A DNA stretch of 64,000 nucleotides, from contig NZ_CP022437.1 of assembly GCF_002224365.1 (NCBI RefSeq), positions 3,410,001 to 3,474,000 on the forward strand. Direction: 5' to 3'. Origin of the DNA: Virgibacillus necropolis. Its GTDB lineage: Bacteria > Bacillota > Bacilli > Bacillales > Amphibacillaceae. A program made the translations under genes and the position numbers. Below, in pieces: positions 25,020 to 32,792 of this stretch (positions are counted from its first letter, which is position 1; each line of letters begins with the position of its first letter). Below the pieces are notes generated by a model, which made no database searches, was not told the origin of the DNA, and worked only from the letters and a program-made list of their open reading frames with translations.

Positions 25020-26126
25020 TTAATCGTGAGCATTTTCAAAGTTATTTTCAACAAGCGAATAAAGTTGATCTGTTGTCAAATCTGCATTTGTGTCCAGTGT
25101 TTGCGACGTGATAGCTGAAGCTGCCATACCCAAACGTACAGCTTGTTCAAATGATTCATCACGACTTATGCCAAATAGAACACCGCCTATTAAGGATTCC
25201 TCTACCCCCGTGCTATCAAAAATATCCATTTGTAATGGAGGAAGATGATCCTGTCTTCCATCGTTACCTGACCAGAATAATCCTTGCTTGTCCAAGGTAA
25301 TAATAACTTGCTTCACACCTCTTTGTATTATTTGTTCAGTTGCATTCTTACAGTCTTCAATCGTTTCAATCTCCATTTTGGACAATGCTGCTGCTTCATC
25401 ACGACTTGCAATCAATAAATCTATGCCATGTAAATTAGAAGGTAGTCTTAACGCTTTTGGTGCTGAAACGGTATTAACCCATAAGGTCAGTTGTTCTTTT
25501 TCGCACCTTTTTATAAGATAAGTCAACGTTTCTTCTGGAAGGTTAGAATCGGCAAATATTATATTAGATGAAGCCAGATGCGACCAGCGCGCTTCAATGA
25601 ATTCAATACTGAACTGGTCATAGATTTGCATATCTGCTACTGCAAGAATCATTTCACCAGTATCATTAAGAATAGATGTATAAGTCCCTGTCTTTTCCTG
25701 GTTCATTGCCAAGCATTGGCTGACATCTACCCCGTAGCGCTTGGTTTCTTCCAAAAGCCATTTTCCTTCTTGGTCATCTCCAATTAAAGTAATCAACGAC
25801 ACTTGGCACCCAAGCCTCCCCAAGTTCTCTGCTACATTTCGAGATATACCTCCGCAAGACTGTCTAACAGCTGCAGGGTTGGAAGTACTGTACTGAATAG
25901 GTTTCATGGTTTGTGACTTGCGATCTATATTTGCTCCACCAATACAAGTTATAGTTGAGTCTTCTCGTACGATGTAAGCACGCCCAATTATTTCCCCTTT
26001 TTTTATTAAGGTGGATATATATCCGGCCACCGCTGATCTGGAAAGTCCAAGTTTCACCGCTAATTCTTGTTGAGAAATAAATGGGTTTTCTCTAATTAAA
26101 GCCAAAATGTGCTGTTCTTTGACCAC
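25020..26126 (-). CDS. HTH-PfkB fusion with degraded kinase motif, putative regulator of pseudouridine use
   Basis: 368 aa. Residues 1-55 form a winged helix (ILALIRENPFISQQELAVKL, GLSRSAVAGYISTL); 58-368 is a PfkB fold with CIGGANIDRK and QSCGGISRNVAENLGRLG. Signature 2, normally D-T/V-x-GAGD, reads DSTGVEES (304-311): the anion-hole Gly-Ala-Gly is lost and the catalytic Asp is Glu. Comparison with the intact GAGD of psuK next door makes loss of kinase activity likely. HTH-PfkB proteins such as E. coli YeiI keep the kinase motif. GTG start with AAGGAAGG 8 nt upstream. Own terminator, same strand as psuK. Confidence 0.85.
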   Translation of the reverse strand: MVKEQHILALIRENPFISQQELAVKLGLSRSAVAGYISTLIKKGEIIGRAYIVREDSTITCIGGANIDRKSQTMKPIQYSTSNPAAVRQSCGGISRNVAENLGRLGCQVSLITLIGDDQEGKWLLEETKRYGVDVSQCLAMNQEKTGTYTSILNDTGEMILAVADMQIYDQFSIEFIEARWSHLASSNIIFADSNLPEETLTYLIKRCEKEQLTLWVNTVSAPKALRLPSNLHGIDLLIASRDEAAALSKMEIETIEDCKNATEQIIQRGVKQVIITLDKQGLFWSGNDGRQDHLPPLQMDIFDSTGVEESLIGGVLFGISRDESFEQAVRLGMAASAITSQTLDTNADLTTDQLYSLVENNFENAHD

Positions 26127-26467
26127 TTATTCACCTTCCTTCTATTCAACGTCTATTTGTAATATTGAGTATAATACTTATCATTCACCGTTTGCAACTG
26201 GAATAAAACTAGTTTTCACGACAACGGTCTGAATATATCAGGTTTTTAAACTACTACTACTCGTAACGGGCCACTATAAACGAATACTTTAATTAACATA
26301 AAAAGGGCGATTTCAAGTGATACAATAGCCGTTCCTGTAAGTGAAAAATAGAATATGTTATACCATGGCCATTAGAATATAAAGATCTTCCGAGCATAAT
26401 TTAAACGTATATCTCCTTCCAAAAAAGATCTTGAACGGGCGAATTCTACATGGCCTCTTTTAAAATT

Positions 26468-26502
26468 AAAAGACGCTCTCTTGTAAAAAAAGCGCCTTTT
26501 TG
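26468..26502 (-). terminator. Terminator after the 57-aa gene
   Basis: AAAAGACGCT and AGCGCCTTTT pair with one mismatch around a loop. The rest of the 26127-26467 gap shows no gene or clear site. Confidence 0.65.
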
Positions 26503-26538
26503 AATTATTCAAGTTTACGTTCTATGAAAATAGTACTA

Positions 26539-26712
26539 TTAGATCACTGGATAATACTGAATATATCGTGGATTAAAATAGTAAGGTGGTCTCGCTCCTA
26601 TTTTAGGCATTAACCACGTATAAGGATTATCGTCATATAACATTTCTACTTTTTCATCTGAATGATTAACTAACAATAACTCAACTGTAGGGTGAAACAG
26701 ACAGTATTGCAA
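26539..26712 (-). CDS. 57-aa protein of unknown function
   Basis: The sequence starts MQYCLFHPTVELLLVNHSDE and continues with MLYDDNPYTWLMPKIGARPP and a Tyr-rich end. It has no signal or helix. TTG start: AAGGAGG is 9 nt upstream of the TTG at 26712; an earlier TTG at 26721 would touch the site. A terminator follows. Unknown family; the aromatic Pro/Tyr-rich tail is reminiscent of small spore proteins, which is weak evidence. Confidence 0.5.
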   Translation of the reverse strand: MQYCLFHPTVELLLVNHSDEKVEMLYDDNPYTWLMPKIGARPPYYFNPRYIQYYPVI

Positions 26713-26867
26713 AAATGGCAACCTCCTTGTAAAAATCATATACAATTACTCTATTCAATGTTCTATAGTGTGCGCCTGTACAAAAACTTTTTACATAGTG
26801 ATTCCTTGCACTTAATGTGCCCATGTGACATAGGCTAATTTGAAAATGACTTTTCAGGAGGTTAAGC

Positions 26868-27806
26868 ATGTCACAAGACGATCGAAATAAGCAAAAAAAA
26901 GCATCCGATCAAACGTATCCGATGTATCCCAATTACGGAAAAATAACGCGTTATCAAGACGTGCCGATCACTGTACCTGAACAACGCCAACTCCGCCAGC
27001 CTGGTGTAGAAAAATGTATGGTTCCACAACCAATCATTGAAAACCCTAATTATAACGGTAGCGAAAAACTGATTGGAAAAACCGCGCTCATAACAGGTGG
27101 TGATAGCGGCATGGGTGCAGCTGCAGCTATTGCTTTCGCTAAAGAAGGTGCTGATGTTGCCATTTCCTATTTAGATGAACATGAGGACGCAAACCGGACT
27201 AAGGAAAGAATTGAAGAGCTCGGGCAAAGGGCTATATTATTGCCTGGTGACTTAAGGGAAAAGCAACAATGTATCAACATCGTGGAAGAAACTATTCAAG
27301 CATTCGGCCAGCTTGATGTTCTTTGTAACCACGTAGGAATTCAATTTCAACAATTAAACCTTACAGACATTACTGATGAGCAATTCGATGATACCTTCAA
27401 AGTCAACATCTACTCTCACTTTTACACAACTAGAGCAGCTCTTCCGCATTTAAAAGCTGGTAGTTCCATCATTAATACCTCTTCAGTTGTGACGTATGCT
27501 GGTAATGAACAGTTAATCGATTATACGGCTACGAAAGGTGCAATCATTGGTTTCACACGTGCCTTGGCAAACAATGTCGTTGGGAAAGGTATACGGGTCA
27601 ATGCCATTGCACCGGGGCGTATATGGTCTCCGCTCATTCCAGCAAGTTTTTCTGCAGATGCAGTCACTCTTGTTGCTAATCCGATGGAGCGTCAAGGCCA
27701 ACCATTCGAAGTTGCCCCTACTTTTGTGTATCTCGCCTCAGATGACTCGCGTTTCGTGACTGGTCAGACACTACATGTTAATGGTGGAGAGTGGACCTCA
27801 TCCTAA
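26868..27806 (+). CDS. SDR oxidoreductase, general-stress protein 39 type (YdaD/YhdF-like)
   Basis: 312 aa. A 65-residue N-terminal extension ([20 protein letters not shown]), typical of Gsp39-type SDRs, precedes the Rossmann domain. TGGDSGMG (76-83) binds the dinucleotide, CNHVG (153-157) replaces the usual NNAG, and S206, Y219 and K223 (DYTATKG) form the catalytic set. Such proteins are sigma-B-controlled in B. subtilis and their substrates are unknown; I do not see a clear sigma-B promoter here. ATG start with CAGGAGG 8 nt upstream. Confidence 0.9.
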   Translation: MSQDDRNKQKKASDQTYPMYPNYGKITRYQDVPITVPEQRQLRQPGVEKCMVPQPIIENPNYNGSEKLIGKTALITGGDSGMGAAAAIAFAKEGADVAISYLDEHEDANRTKERIEELGQRAILLPGDLREKQQCINIVEETIQAFGQLDVLCNHVGIQFQQLNLTDITDEQFDDTFKVNIYSHFYTTRAALPHLKAGSSIINTSSVVTYAGNEQLIDYTATKGAIIGFTRALANNVVGKGIRVNAIAPGRIWSPLIPASFSADAVTLVANPMERQGQPFEVAPTFVYLASDDSRFVTGQTLHVNGGEWTSS

Positions 27807-27998
27807 CTTTTCGGTCAAGAAGTTTTGTGCACGACCTACATTTGTATTTAAATTTAAAGCACGCTACCTAAAACTTAGGAGGTAGTATCTACTTATTCAC
27901 AAAAATGTCAAAAGTTTAACAAAATGTTCAAATAATTACGGTTTATTCTGACGATTATAGGTTATAATAAAAGGAGTACGGTAAAAGGAGTGGATAAT

Positions 27999-28154
27999 AT
28001 GCGACCGAAGATTTTAAATTTTGAAGAACTCGTTAAAAAAAATAGACAAGAACTTCTAGATGACGAAAAAAAAATTACTCAAATTGAAATGCGTTTAGAA
28101 AAGAAACAAACAGATTTAACTAGTGCAAAACACAAAAAGCTTAATTTACAATAA
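27999..28154 (+). CDS. FbpB-family small basic protein
   Basis: 51 aa: MRPKILNFEELVKKNRQELL, then a charged helix with ITQIEMRLEKK. The pattern F-E-E-L-V-x2-N-(K/R)-x2-L and the I-E-x-R-L-E-x-K helix matches FbpB, the Fur-regulated peptide that helps small RNA FsrA spare iron in B. subtilis. Whether it is Fur-controlled here is not shown; I find no clear Fur box. ATG start after AAAAGGAG. A TATAAT is 30 bp upstream. Its terminator overlaps the 3' end of a convergent toxin-like gene. Confidence 0.75.
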   Translation: MRPKILNFEELVKKNRQELLDDEKKITQIEMRLEKKQTDLTSAKHKKLNLQ

Positions 28155-28263
28155 ATAAAAAACATAACTGTATGATACTGAAGTTATTTTTTTGGTTTGA
28201 CAGAATCGCTACAATCAGACCTGCAAAAGATATCATCAAGAACATTGCCTGGGAATCTGTCAT
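28141..28263 (-). CDS. Putative holin-like / type I toxin peptide
   Basis: 40 aa. MTDSQAMFLMISFAGLIVAI followed by LSNQKNN closely resembles the 'putative holin-like toxin' peptides of Firmicutes (MTxxEALxLMISF-x-x-LIxxIL), the BsrG/TxpA type of type I toxins, which insert in the membrane. A longer than usual tail (FSIIQLCFLFIVN) reads into the fbpB end; the true peptide may depend on RNA processing. ATG start with AAGGGG 10 nt upstream. The last 14 bases overlap the fbpB coding end. An antisense RNA is expected for such toxins; the strong hairpin at 28324-28351 could end one. Confidence 0.6.
   Translation of the reverse strand: MTDSQAMFLMISFAGLIVAILSNQKNNFSIIQLCFLFIVN
28164..28194 (+). terminator. 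Terminator of the fbpB-like gene
   Basis: ATAACT-GTAT-G-ATAC-TGA-AGTTAT forms a stem-loop followed by seven T residues. It lies inside the 3' coding part of the opposing toxin-like gene. Confidence 0.65.
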
Positions 28264-28323
28264 ATCGCATCATCCCCTTTTAACTTTAAAAGAGGATGAA
28301 AAAAATTTAAGCAAAAGATACAA

Positions 28324-28351
28324 AAGAGACGTCTCAAATGAGGCGTCTCTT
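28324..28351. terminator. Strong GC-rich hairpin
   Basis: AAGAGACGTCTC (28324-28335) and GAGGCGTCTCTT (28340-28351) pair with one G-U around AAAT. On the minus strand it is followed by a TTTTG...CTTTT tract. It isolates the toxin-like gene from the DNA to its right. The remaining 28352-28590 stretch shows nothing recognisable. Confidence 0.65.
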
Positions 28352-28605
28352 CTGATATATGGAGGATTATTCACACTCGACCTATTCTTCAATAGTTTTA
28401 GTCGTAGAAACACAATGTGGTGTCTTGGTCCGAGCGTAGCAATCCATACTTCTTTAAGAAAACACCTGTAAACGGTGACAAAATCATACCTTTAATCCTG
28501 CAGCACGAACAAATAAAATTATTTTTTTTGAGGGATGAAGATAATGGGTTAACATCGATCCTTGGAGGGATAATATAATTATAACTAATGAAGGAGTGCA
28601 TGCAG

Positions 28606-29028
28606 TTGAGTCAAAAAGAGATTAAAACAAGCGTAGAAAACATACTTAATAATAGTAGTGTTGGTGTAATGGCAACGGTTAAAAATAATAAACCACATTC
28701 AAGGTACATGACTTTTTCTAGCGAGGGGCTGAAACTTTACACAGCGACAAGCAAAAATACCCATAAAGCGGATGAAGTAGAAACTAACCCGTTCACGCAT
28801 ATTCTTCTCGGATATGAAGGTAAAGGGTACGGCGATGATTATGTGGAGTATGAAGGAAAGGTTTCCATAAGTGATTCTAAAGAAATGAAAAAACAGTTAT
28901 GGAATGAGAATATGGAGCTTTGGTTTGATGGCCCAAATGATCCGAATTATATCGTACTCGAAATTGAACCAATTCAAATTAGTTTGATGAACAAAAAAAG
29001 TGAAACACCAAAGATACTTCATTTATAA
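28606..29028 (+). CDS. Pyridoxamine-oxidase-fold protein, general-stress protein 26 type
   Basis: 140 aa from TTG at 28606. The split-barrel fold is recognisable: NSSVGVMATVKNNKPHSRYM, LYTATSKNTHKADEVE (flavin-binding region) and HILLGYEGKGYGDDYVEYEG. It resembles B. subtilis YdaG (Gsp26), a sigma-B-controlled flavin-binding protein of unknown reaction. Start: AAGGAG at 28591-28596 fits TTG at 28606 (9 nt); ATGs at 28588 and 28600 are overlapped by, or too near, that site. Own terminator. Confidence 0.85.
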   Translation: MSQKEIKTSVENILNNSSVGVMATVKNNKPHSRYMTFSSEGLKLYTATSKNTHKADEVETNPFTHILLGYEGKGYGDDYVEYEGKVSISDSKEMKKQLWNENMELWFDGPNDPNYIVLEIEPIQISLMNKKSETPKILHL

Positions 29029-29030
29029 AT

Positions 29031-29072
29031 AATAAAGATCACCAGCTTTATGAATGGCTGGTGATCTTTATT
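29031..29072. terminator. Perfect bidirectional terminator
   Basis: AATAAAGATCACCAGC and GCTGGTGATCTTTATT are exact 16-bp arms around a 10-nt loop. It is shared by the convergent Gsp26-like and AhpD-like genes. Confidence 0.9.
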
Positions 29073-29448
29073 AATGTCTTTTTTGTTTAAATTGTTCCAT
29101 ACATTCTTGTACAAGCGTTACACCTTGACTCATGGCTGCTCCTCCACCTATCGCTGTTGATACGCCAATTGCCTCAAAGATTTCCTTATCCGTACACCCC
29201 TGGTCGATGCATCCCTTCGTATGATAAATCATACAGTACTCATCTTGGGAATAAACGCTAATCCCGAGCGCAATAAGCTGCTTATTTTTCTGGGAAATTT
29301 CCCCTTCTCTGAAACAATGCTCAGTAAATTCATTGTACGTCTGTACAACTTCAGGCATACCTTCAGTGAATTTATGAAGACCTTCCTTGTAGTTAATTAA
29401 GTGCTTTTCAATGGAGAGGTTGTTTGTTACTTCTTGATGATGTCCCAT
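29071..29448 (-). CDS. Carboxymuconolactone decarboxylase-family (AhpD-like) protein
   Basis: 125 aa. The helical CMD fold is indicated by FTEGMPEVVQTYNEFTEHCF, ISQKNKQLIALGISV and DEYCMIYHTKGCIDQGCTD. The redox site, usually E-x2-C-x3-H or C-x2-C-x3-H, is present as E-Y-C-x3-H, with the first Cys position occupied by Glu. A Gly-rich turn (AIGGGAAMSQG) follows. Members reduce peroxiredoxin adaptors or act as decarboxylases; the exact reaction is unknown here. ATG start with GGAAGCGGAAAC-type site, rather weak. Confidence 0.85.
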   Translation of the reverse strand: MGHHQEVTNNLSIEKHLINYKEGLHKFTEGMPEVVQTYNEFTEHCFREGEISQKNKQLIALGISVYSQDEYCMIYHTKGCIDQGCTDKEIFEAIGVSTAIGGGAAMSQGVTLVQECMEQFKQKRH

Positions 29449-29523
29449 GTTTCCGCTTCCTTTCCATATATAACCCGTAAGTAATTACTCCAAAACCATT
29501 GAAGGCTTTGGAGTAATTGGTTA

Positions 29524-29874
29524 TTATTTTCTATTTAATGGGTCTTGATCTCTTTCCCTGTCCGCGAAAGATTCAGACGAATTTGTAACATCATTTTCTT
29601 CACCAAACTCCGTGCCATAGTTAACATTTCTTGTATGCATGGTTCGATCCTTACCTCTGTCCATGTCCTTATTCGTTTCTGTCATAGGGTCAAATAACAT
29701 GGTTATGCAATACAGACCGCTTAATCCAACTAGCGTATAAATTACTCGAGCTAAAGCCGCATCTTGTCCACCAAATATTGCTGCTACTAGGTCAAACTGG
29801 AATAACCCAATTAATCCCCAGTTAATAGCTCCAATTATTACTAAAGTTAAGGCAATTTTTTTCAACGTTTCCAT
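29524..29874 (-). CDS. DUF378 membrane protein (YuzA-like)
   Basis: 116 aa. Two membrane helices (residues 7-27 and 44-63) carry the DUF378 signature ALTLVIIGAINWGLIGLFQF and VGLSGLYCITMLF. A hydrophilic tail of about 50 residues (MTETNKDMDRGKD, many Asp, Glu and Arg) is longer than in B. subtilis YuzA. Function unknown. ATG start with AGGAGGTGC upstream. Its neighbour at 29905 on the same strand, 30 bp upstream, may be cotranscribed. Confidence 0.88.
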   Translation of the reverse strand: METLKKIALTLVIIGAINWGLIGLFQFDLVAAIFGGQDAALARVIYTLVGLSGLYCITMLFDPMTETNKDMDRGKDRTMHTRNVNYGTEFGEENDVTNSSESFADRERDQDPLNRK

Positions 29875-29904
29875 AATCCTGCACCTCCTTTTTTGTCAGA
29901 CCTT

Positions 29905-30081
29905 TTAACCACGATGTTCGACTAAATCGATGGCCCCTAATACGATATGAGCCAATCCAAACCCAATAATTGAACCGGTTACTATAGGTTGTATGCTTCT
30001 ATTATTCCGTAGTGCTACACCAGTGGTTGTCACTGCTGACCCAAGAACTACGGGTATTAATCCTTCTTTTACGTTTTGCAT
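29905..30081 (-). CDS. 58-aa small membrane protein
   Basis: MQNVKEGLIPVVLGSAVTTT begins one hydrophobic segment, then RNNRSIQPIVTGSIIGFGLA and LGAIDLVEHRG. Two weak, Gly-rich helices are separated by a basic loop. I recall similar short proteins in Bacillaceae but no function. ATG start with GGAGGG 6 nt upstream. It is upstream of the DUF378 gene on the same strand. Confidence 0.65.
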   Translation of the reverse strand: MQNVKEGLIPVVLGSAVTTTGVALRNNRSIQPIVTGSIIGFGLAHIVLGAIDLVEHRG

Positions 30082-30322
30082 AAAGTATCCCTCCTGCTAA
30101 TTGCCAAGGTTCATTTTATCTTTTCCATATAATTCGTTTTCATTCAAGAGTAATTAAGCATTTCCTACTGACTTCGTGACTTTGTGCCCATTCCTAAAGA
30201 ACCTGATATCGTCCATTTTCCTAAAATAGTGGTCTGTTTTGTTATTAGCTAAAAAACGAACATAAATCTATCCCATTAAGGAATAACTAAAAACACTAAA
30301 CTAAAGAAAACTAGGTGAATTA

Positions 30323-30580
30323 ATGAACATGAATCAGAATTATCAACCAGGTGAGATTGTCTATATTATTATTCGTAATCCCCATGCTCAAGATGTTGCC
30401 AATGTTCAACAAGCAGCTGTTGTACAAAATCCAGATAACCCTTATGAATTAGCTCTCTTTGCACACGAGAATTATTTTCCATTTTCAGATGAATTTGCCG
30501 TGTTTAAATCTGAAGAAGAAGCAGAACATGCATATCTTGAGGCATTTGGATCATTGGATACAGGTGATCTTGATGGTTAA
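30323..30580 (+). CDS. splA: SplA, regulator of spore photoproduct lyase
   Basis: 85 aa. YQPGEIVYIIIRNPHAQDVA, VVQNPDNPYELALFAHENYF and AVFKSEEEAEHAY follow the SplA family along its whole length. In B. subtilis SplA is a TRAP-like small protein that keeps splB expression low in the forespore. ATG start. The last codons overlap the splB start by 8 nt, so translation is coupled. I could not find a convincing sigma-G promoter upstream. Confidence 0.9.
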   Translation: MNMNQNYQPGEIVYIIIRNPHAQDVANVQQAAVVQNPDNPYELALFAHENYFPFSDEFAVFKSEEEAEHAYLEAFGSLDTGDLDG

Positions 30581-31601
30581 ACCATTTGTTCCTCAGCTTG
30601 TTTATGTCGAACCTCGTGCGTTAGAGTATCAACTTGGAAAAGACCTCGTTACTAAATTCGAGAATATGGGGATTGAAATTCGGGAGACAACCTCACATAA
30701 TCAAATTCGGAATTTACCAGGAGATAATCATTTTCAAAAATACCGAGTCGCTAAATCGACACTCGTACTTGGTATCCGAAAAACCTTAAAGTTTGATACA
30801 TCAAAACCATCAGCAGAATACGCAATTCCTTTTGTGACAGGGTGTATGGGACATTGTCATTATTGCTACCTGCAAACAACAATGGGCAACAAACCATATA
30901 TTCGAACGTACGTAAACGTGGATGAAATTTTTGATTCGGCTGCTAATTATATGAAGGAACGTGCACCAGAACCTACACGTTTTGAAGCGTCGTGCACATC
31001 AGATATCGTTGGTGTTGATCATTTAACCCATACGCTAAAAAGAGCAATAGAATACTTCGGTAGTTCAGAATATGGGCATCTTCGTTTCGTAACAAAATTT
31101 GCTCATGTCGATCATTTGCTTGATGCTAAGCATAATGGTCGGACACGTTTTCGTTTTAGTATTAATAATGATTATATTATTAAATTCTTTGAACCTGGAA
31201 CATCAAGGCTCCCTGAGAGAATTGAAGCGGCTGTAAAAGTGGCAGAAGCCGGCTATCCATTAGGGTTTATCATTGCGCCAATTTACTTACACGAGAACTG
31301 GAAAGAAGGCTATCATGAAATGTTTGAAAAACTTGAGGCTGCTTTACCAGCATTTGCTAGGAAAGACTTAACGTTTGAAATGATCCAACATCGCTTTACA
31401 AAACCAGCCAAGCGTGTCATTCAAGAAAACTACCCGATGACCAAACTCGAACTTGACGAATCGAAGCGGAAATGGAAATGGGGAAGATACGGTATCGGTA
31501 AATATGTTTATACCAATGAGGAACAAGAGGATATAAAGGATACATTAGGAAACTACATTCATGAGTATTTTCCAGAGGCAAAGTTAGAATACTTCACCTA
31601 A
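30573..31601 (+). CDS. splB: Spore photoproduct lyase
   Basis: 342 aa. A radical-SAM enzyme that reverses the 5-thyminyl-dihydrothymine lesion formed in UV-irradiated spores. The CX3CX2C cluster motif is CMGHCHYC (C91, C95, C98), and the H-donor Cys is C141 in EASCTSDIVG. These four positions coincide with the B. subtilis numbering, which also supports the ATG at 30573 as the start. Other conserved segments are RVAKSTLVLGIRKT, RFRFSINNDYI and EMIQHRFT. AGGTGAT lies 5 nt before the ATG. Confidence 0.96.
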   Translation: MVKPFVPQLVYVEPRALEYQLGKDLVTKFENMGIEIRETTSHNQIRNLPGDNHFQKYRVAKSTLVLGIRKTLKFDTSKPSAEYAIPFVTGCMGHCHYCYLQTTMGNKPYIRTYVNVDEIFDSAANYMKERAPEPTRFEASCTSDIVGVDHLTHTLKRAIEYFGSSEYGHLRFVTKFAHVDHLLDAKHNGRTRFRFSINNDYIIKFFEPGTSRLPERIEAAVKVAEAGYPLGFIIAPIYLHENWKEGYHEMFEKLEAALPAFARKDLTFEMIQHRFTKPAKRVIQENYPMTKLELDESKRKWKWGRYGIGKYVYTNEEQEDIKDTLGNYIHEYFPEAKLEYFT

Positions 31602-31977
31602 TTTTTATACCCTTATGTTCCAGGTTTTCCACGCATGCATGGAAGTACTCCAGGTCATGTTCTGGATATATAGGAAATTCTGTTGTGTCCTTTTGTTCAT
31701 GCCAATAAAGACTATCTTTGTCATGCGCAAGGCATGCCTTCCCTCTATAATAAGGGTTTTCCCAAAGGGGATTATTCTGGTATCCCCTGTTTTTCATTTC
31801 ATCCATCACCTTTAGATGGAATTGGTATAATTTATAGGGTGAATAATCAAACACATAATTGACGGTCGCATGCTTTTTCCCCCAACCATTGCCTCTTAAA
31901 GCACAACATTCCCGGTGCTGACCCAGCAACTGTTGACGTGGCAGCCTTGATAATAGTTCTTCATGCCAAAGACGCAT
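31594..31977 (-). CDS. Pyr_excise-type (endonuclease V-like) pyrimidine-dimer glycosylase family protein
   Basis: 127 aa. MRLWHEELLSRLPRQQLLGQ, HRECCALRGNGWGKKH and VNYVFDYSPYKLYQFH, then a YRG motif, match the family annotated as pyrimidine dimer DNA glycosylase / TIGR02328-type proteins. T4 endonuclease V uses an N-terminal Thr amine and a Glu; here the second residue is Arg, so identical chemistry is not assured. The gene converges on splB with an 8-nt overlap of the 3' ends, so two UV-lesion repair functions sit tail to tail. ATG start with GGGAGGG. Confidence 0.75.
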   Translation of the reverse strand: MRLWHEELLSRLPRQQLLGQHRECCALRGNGWGKKHATVNYVFDYSPYKLYQFHLKVMDEMKNRGYQNNPLWENPYYRGKACLAHDKDSLYWHEQKDTTEFPIYPEHDLEYFHACVENLEHKGIKIR

Positions 31978-32025
31978 AGAAAAATCCCTCCCTTTTCACC
32001 CGATTCATCATGATTCCCACTACTT

Positions 32026-32649
32026 TTATTCAGGAAAAAGTCCCTGCCAAAAGAAACGGTTGATTTGTTCAGCCGTTTTTTCAATAGTTGGGAATATAGA
32101 ATGGTTATCAACTGTCTTATAATTGCCTACTTTTAATAGTGCTAGGTATGTCTGTGTAGCAAATGTTGGGTTTATTTCACCAATTTCGCCCTTAGCCATT
32201 GCATCAACAAATGCTTCTTCGATTGCTTGATGCATATTCTCTTCTGCCTGATGCATTCTCTTTATTTGTTCCGGTGATAATGTATTTTTAGTCCCTTTCA
32301 TAAAACCATCCATATCTATATCAACGGTTGCTTTCAAGTGTGCTTCTGTCACATTTAAGAGACGACTGCGTAATGGGATGTTTTCTTGCAGCATGGCATG
32401 CATTTTTTCGCGAATACGTTCCATCATTTGCACTATCGTTTCCGTAAATAATTCCGCTTTACTAGCATAATAGTAATAGACGGTTGCTTTTGTCACATTG
32501 CACAATTTCGCAACATCATCTACCGAAACATGTTGATAGCCGTTATCTAAAAAAAGACGGGAAGCCGCCTTTAAAATAATTTCTTTTGTTGGTAATTCCA
32601 ACTCACTGGAACGCGGTCTTCCCGGCGAACGATTATGTTTGGCCTTCAC
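32026..32649 (-). CDS. TetR/AcrR-family transcriptional regulator
   Basis: 207 aa. After a basic N-terminus (SPGRPRSS) the DNA-binding domain reads IILKAASRLFLDNGYQHVSV, then DDVAKLCNVTKATVYYYYAS: helix-turn-helix with the usual YYYF recognition helix. The C-terminal ligand domain has no recognisable specificity. The start is GTG at 32649: AAGGAGA lies about 9 nt upstream, inside the stretch read if the ATG at 32670 were used. It is divergent from the MMPL exporter and very probably represses it. Confidence 0.88.
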   Translation of the reverse strand: MKAKHNRSPGRPRSSELELPTKEIILKAASRLFLDNGYQHVSVDDVAKLCNVTKATVYYYYASKAELFTETIVQMMERIREKMHAMLQENIPLRSRLLNVTEAHLKATVDIDMDGFMKGTKNTLSPEQIKRMHQAEENMHQAIEEAFVDAMAKGEIGEINPTFATQTYLALLKVGNYKTVDNHSIFPTIEKTAEQINRFFWQGLFPE

Positions 32650-32667
32650 ACTTGTTCTCTCCTTGTC

Positions 32668-32745
32668 CATTAGTTAATTTGTATTATAGCACACCTAATC
32701 CAGGAATTTGATTGAAACCCATTGATAATTAACTAACCAGTATAT
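32668..32745. promoter_or_regulatory. Intergenic TetR operator region
   Basis: TTAGTTAATT and AATTAACTAA are inverted copies about 50 bp apart. The right copy continues TAACTAACCAGT, a motif I associate with TetR operators of Bacillus RND pumps. They sit between the divergent tetR and MMPL genes. The exact operator limits are uncertain. Confidence 0.45.
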
Positions 32746-32792
32746 ATAATTATATCAACGTGAAAACTTGCATTTAAAGAGAGGAAGATTGG

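Noticed and set aside
26745-26867. Sigma-B promoter for the stress SDR gene.
   Set aside because: No GTTTAA/GGGTAT pair was found.
27807-27990. Hairpin CTACCT/AGGTAG after the SDR gene.
   Set aside because: It lacks a T run and is too weak to call a terminator.
28588-28605. Upstream ATG starts for the Gsp26-like gene.
   Set aside because: They overlap or crowd the ribosome-binding site AAGGAG; TTG at 28606 fits better.
30240-30322. Sigma-G promoter for splAB.
   Set aside because: CATAAAT-like elements were seen, but no partner -35 at the right spacing.
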